Source: an uncultured Anaerolineae bacterium (GTDB lineage: Bacteria; Chloroflexota; Anaerolineae; Anaerolineales; Villigracilaceae). From it: DNA of 14,325 nucleotides. Under the pieces are notes generated by a model. That model was not told the origin of the DNA. It was given only the letters and a program-made list of their open reading frames with translations, and searched no databases. How positions within the stretch are numbered: position 1 is the first letter of the stretch; every line of letters begins with the position of its first letter. Made by a program: the position numbers and the translations under genes. The stretch is taken from contig CAINXK010000618.1 of the NCBI GenBank assembly GCA_903854805.1, positions 1 through 14,325 of the forward strand, in the 5' to 3' direction. Below are positions 13,884 through 14,325 of this stretch, one piece after another.

Positions 13884-14325
13884 TCATATTTTGGGAGCGA
13901 GAGTCTGCTGCATGGCTTTTTGCATCAAGAACATCACCAGGGCGGGAGAAATGCGGTTCATCCACCACATCAGCCCCACCCAGGATGGGAGCACGATGAT
14001 CGCGGCGTTTCTGGCAACCGCGTTCAGCGCCTGGCGCGCAAATTGATCCGGGGCCATTGGCCTGAGTTGTTCAATCAACTTGCGCTGCTGCTCCAAAGAA
14101 ATCCATGCTGCATAAATCTTGCCGTACTTGCCGCCATCTTCAGTGATGGCGGTGCGAATCAGACCTGGGCAGAGAACGCTGACGCGGATGCCGGACAGGG
14201 CTGCCTCAGGGCGCAGCGCGGTGGAGAGACCCACGACCGCATGTTTCGTGGCGGTGTAAGTGACCATGCCCGCCGAAGGCACCAGCCCCGCCAGGGAGGC
14301 GGTATTGACAATATGCCCGAAGCCC
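13884..14325 (-). CDS. short-chain dehydrogenase/reductase, C-terminal part (N-terminus outside window)
   Basis: A classical SDR on the - strand, cut by the right edge; about 146 codons and the stop (complement of 13884-13886) are visible. Reading inward from the edge gives GFGHIVNTASLAGLVPSAGM, then VTYTATKHAVVGLSTALR: the catalytic Ser of the NTAS motif and the YxxxK pair (YTATK) are both present. GIRVSVLCPGLIRTAI follows, the usual C-terminal cofactor-side segment. The last 35 residues are hydrophobic and aromatic (LPSWVGLMWWMNRISPALV...), which may form a membrane-associated or substrate-lid helix. The Rossmann glycine motif lies outside the window and the substrate is unknown. It converges with the kinase operon, only 3 bp from the relic ORF, with no clear terminator between them. 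Confidence 0.88.
   Translation of the reverse strand, partial: GFGHIVNTASLAGLVPSAGMVTYTATKHAVVGLSTALRPEAALSGIRVSVLCPGLIRTAITEDGGKYGKIYAAWISLEQQRKLIEQLRPMAPDQFARQALNAVARNAAIIVLPSWVGLMWWMNRISPALVMFLMQKAMQQTLAPKI

Overview
The window looks like chromosomal DNA from a Chloroflexota bacterium, probably of the Anaerolineae type. This is inferred from very large proteins that join a PknB-like Ser/Thr kinase, a class III cyclase fold, a STAND ATPase and TPR repeats, an architecture I associate with that group, together with moderately GC-rich coding sequence. No rRNA, tRNA, CRISPR array, transposase or phage gene was seen.

Left part (1-3080, all + strand): the C-terminal tail of a TPR signalling protein resembling the two giant proteins further right; a SAM-dependent methyltransferase with an N-terminal winged-helix region (330-1421); a possible 36-residue ORF; a luciferase-like flavin/F420 oxidoreductase (1584-2495); a 270-bp spacer with a 7-bp inverted repeat and a sigma70-like promoter; and a small dimeric alpha-beta-barrel protein of antibiotic-biosynthesis-monooxygenase type (2766-3080). 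These look like accessory metabolism.

Middle (3081-3664): a decayed stretch. A C-terminal remnant of a DUF4345-like membrane protein (+) and a C-terminal remnant of a MarR-like regulator (-) converge on one 20-bp-stem bidirectional terminator (3337-3380). To the right lies a TATAAT promoter whose -35 region is covered by an 8-bp inverted repeat.

Right part (3713-13880): an apparent signalling operon. It encodes a SulP anion transporter with STAS and cyclic-nucleotide-binding-like domains, followed 4 bp later by a 1304-residue kinase/cyclase-like/STAND/TPR protein and 34 bp after that by a 1294-residue paralogue. The stop of the second paralogue overlaps the ATG of what looks like a third copy: its first 20 bases are identical to the start of the second copy, then the sequence diverges and ends after 30 codons. 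The working idea is that the kinase and/or cyclase-like domains control the transporter, with the divergent TPR regions sensing something. The cyclase-like domains and the transporter's nucleotide pocket both depart from canonical ligand-contact residues, so a plain cAMP circuit should not be assumed.

Right edge (13884-14325, - strand): the C-terminal part of a short-chain dehydrogenase, convergent with the operon.
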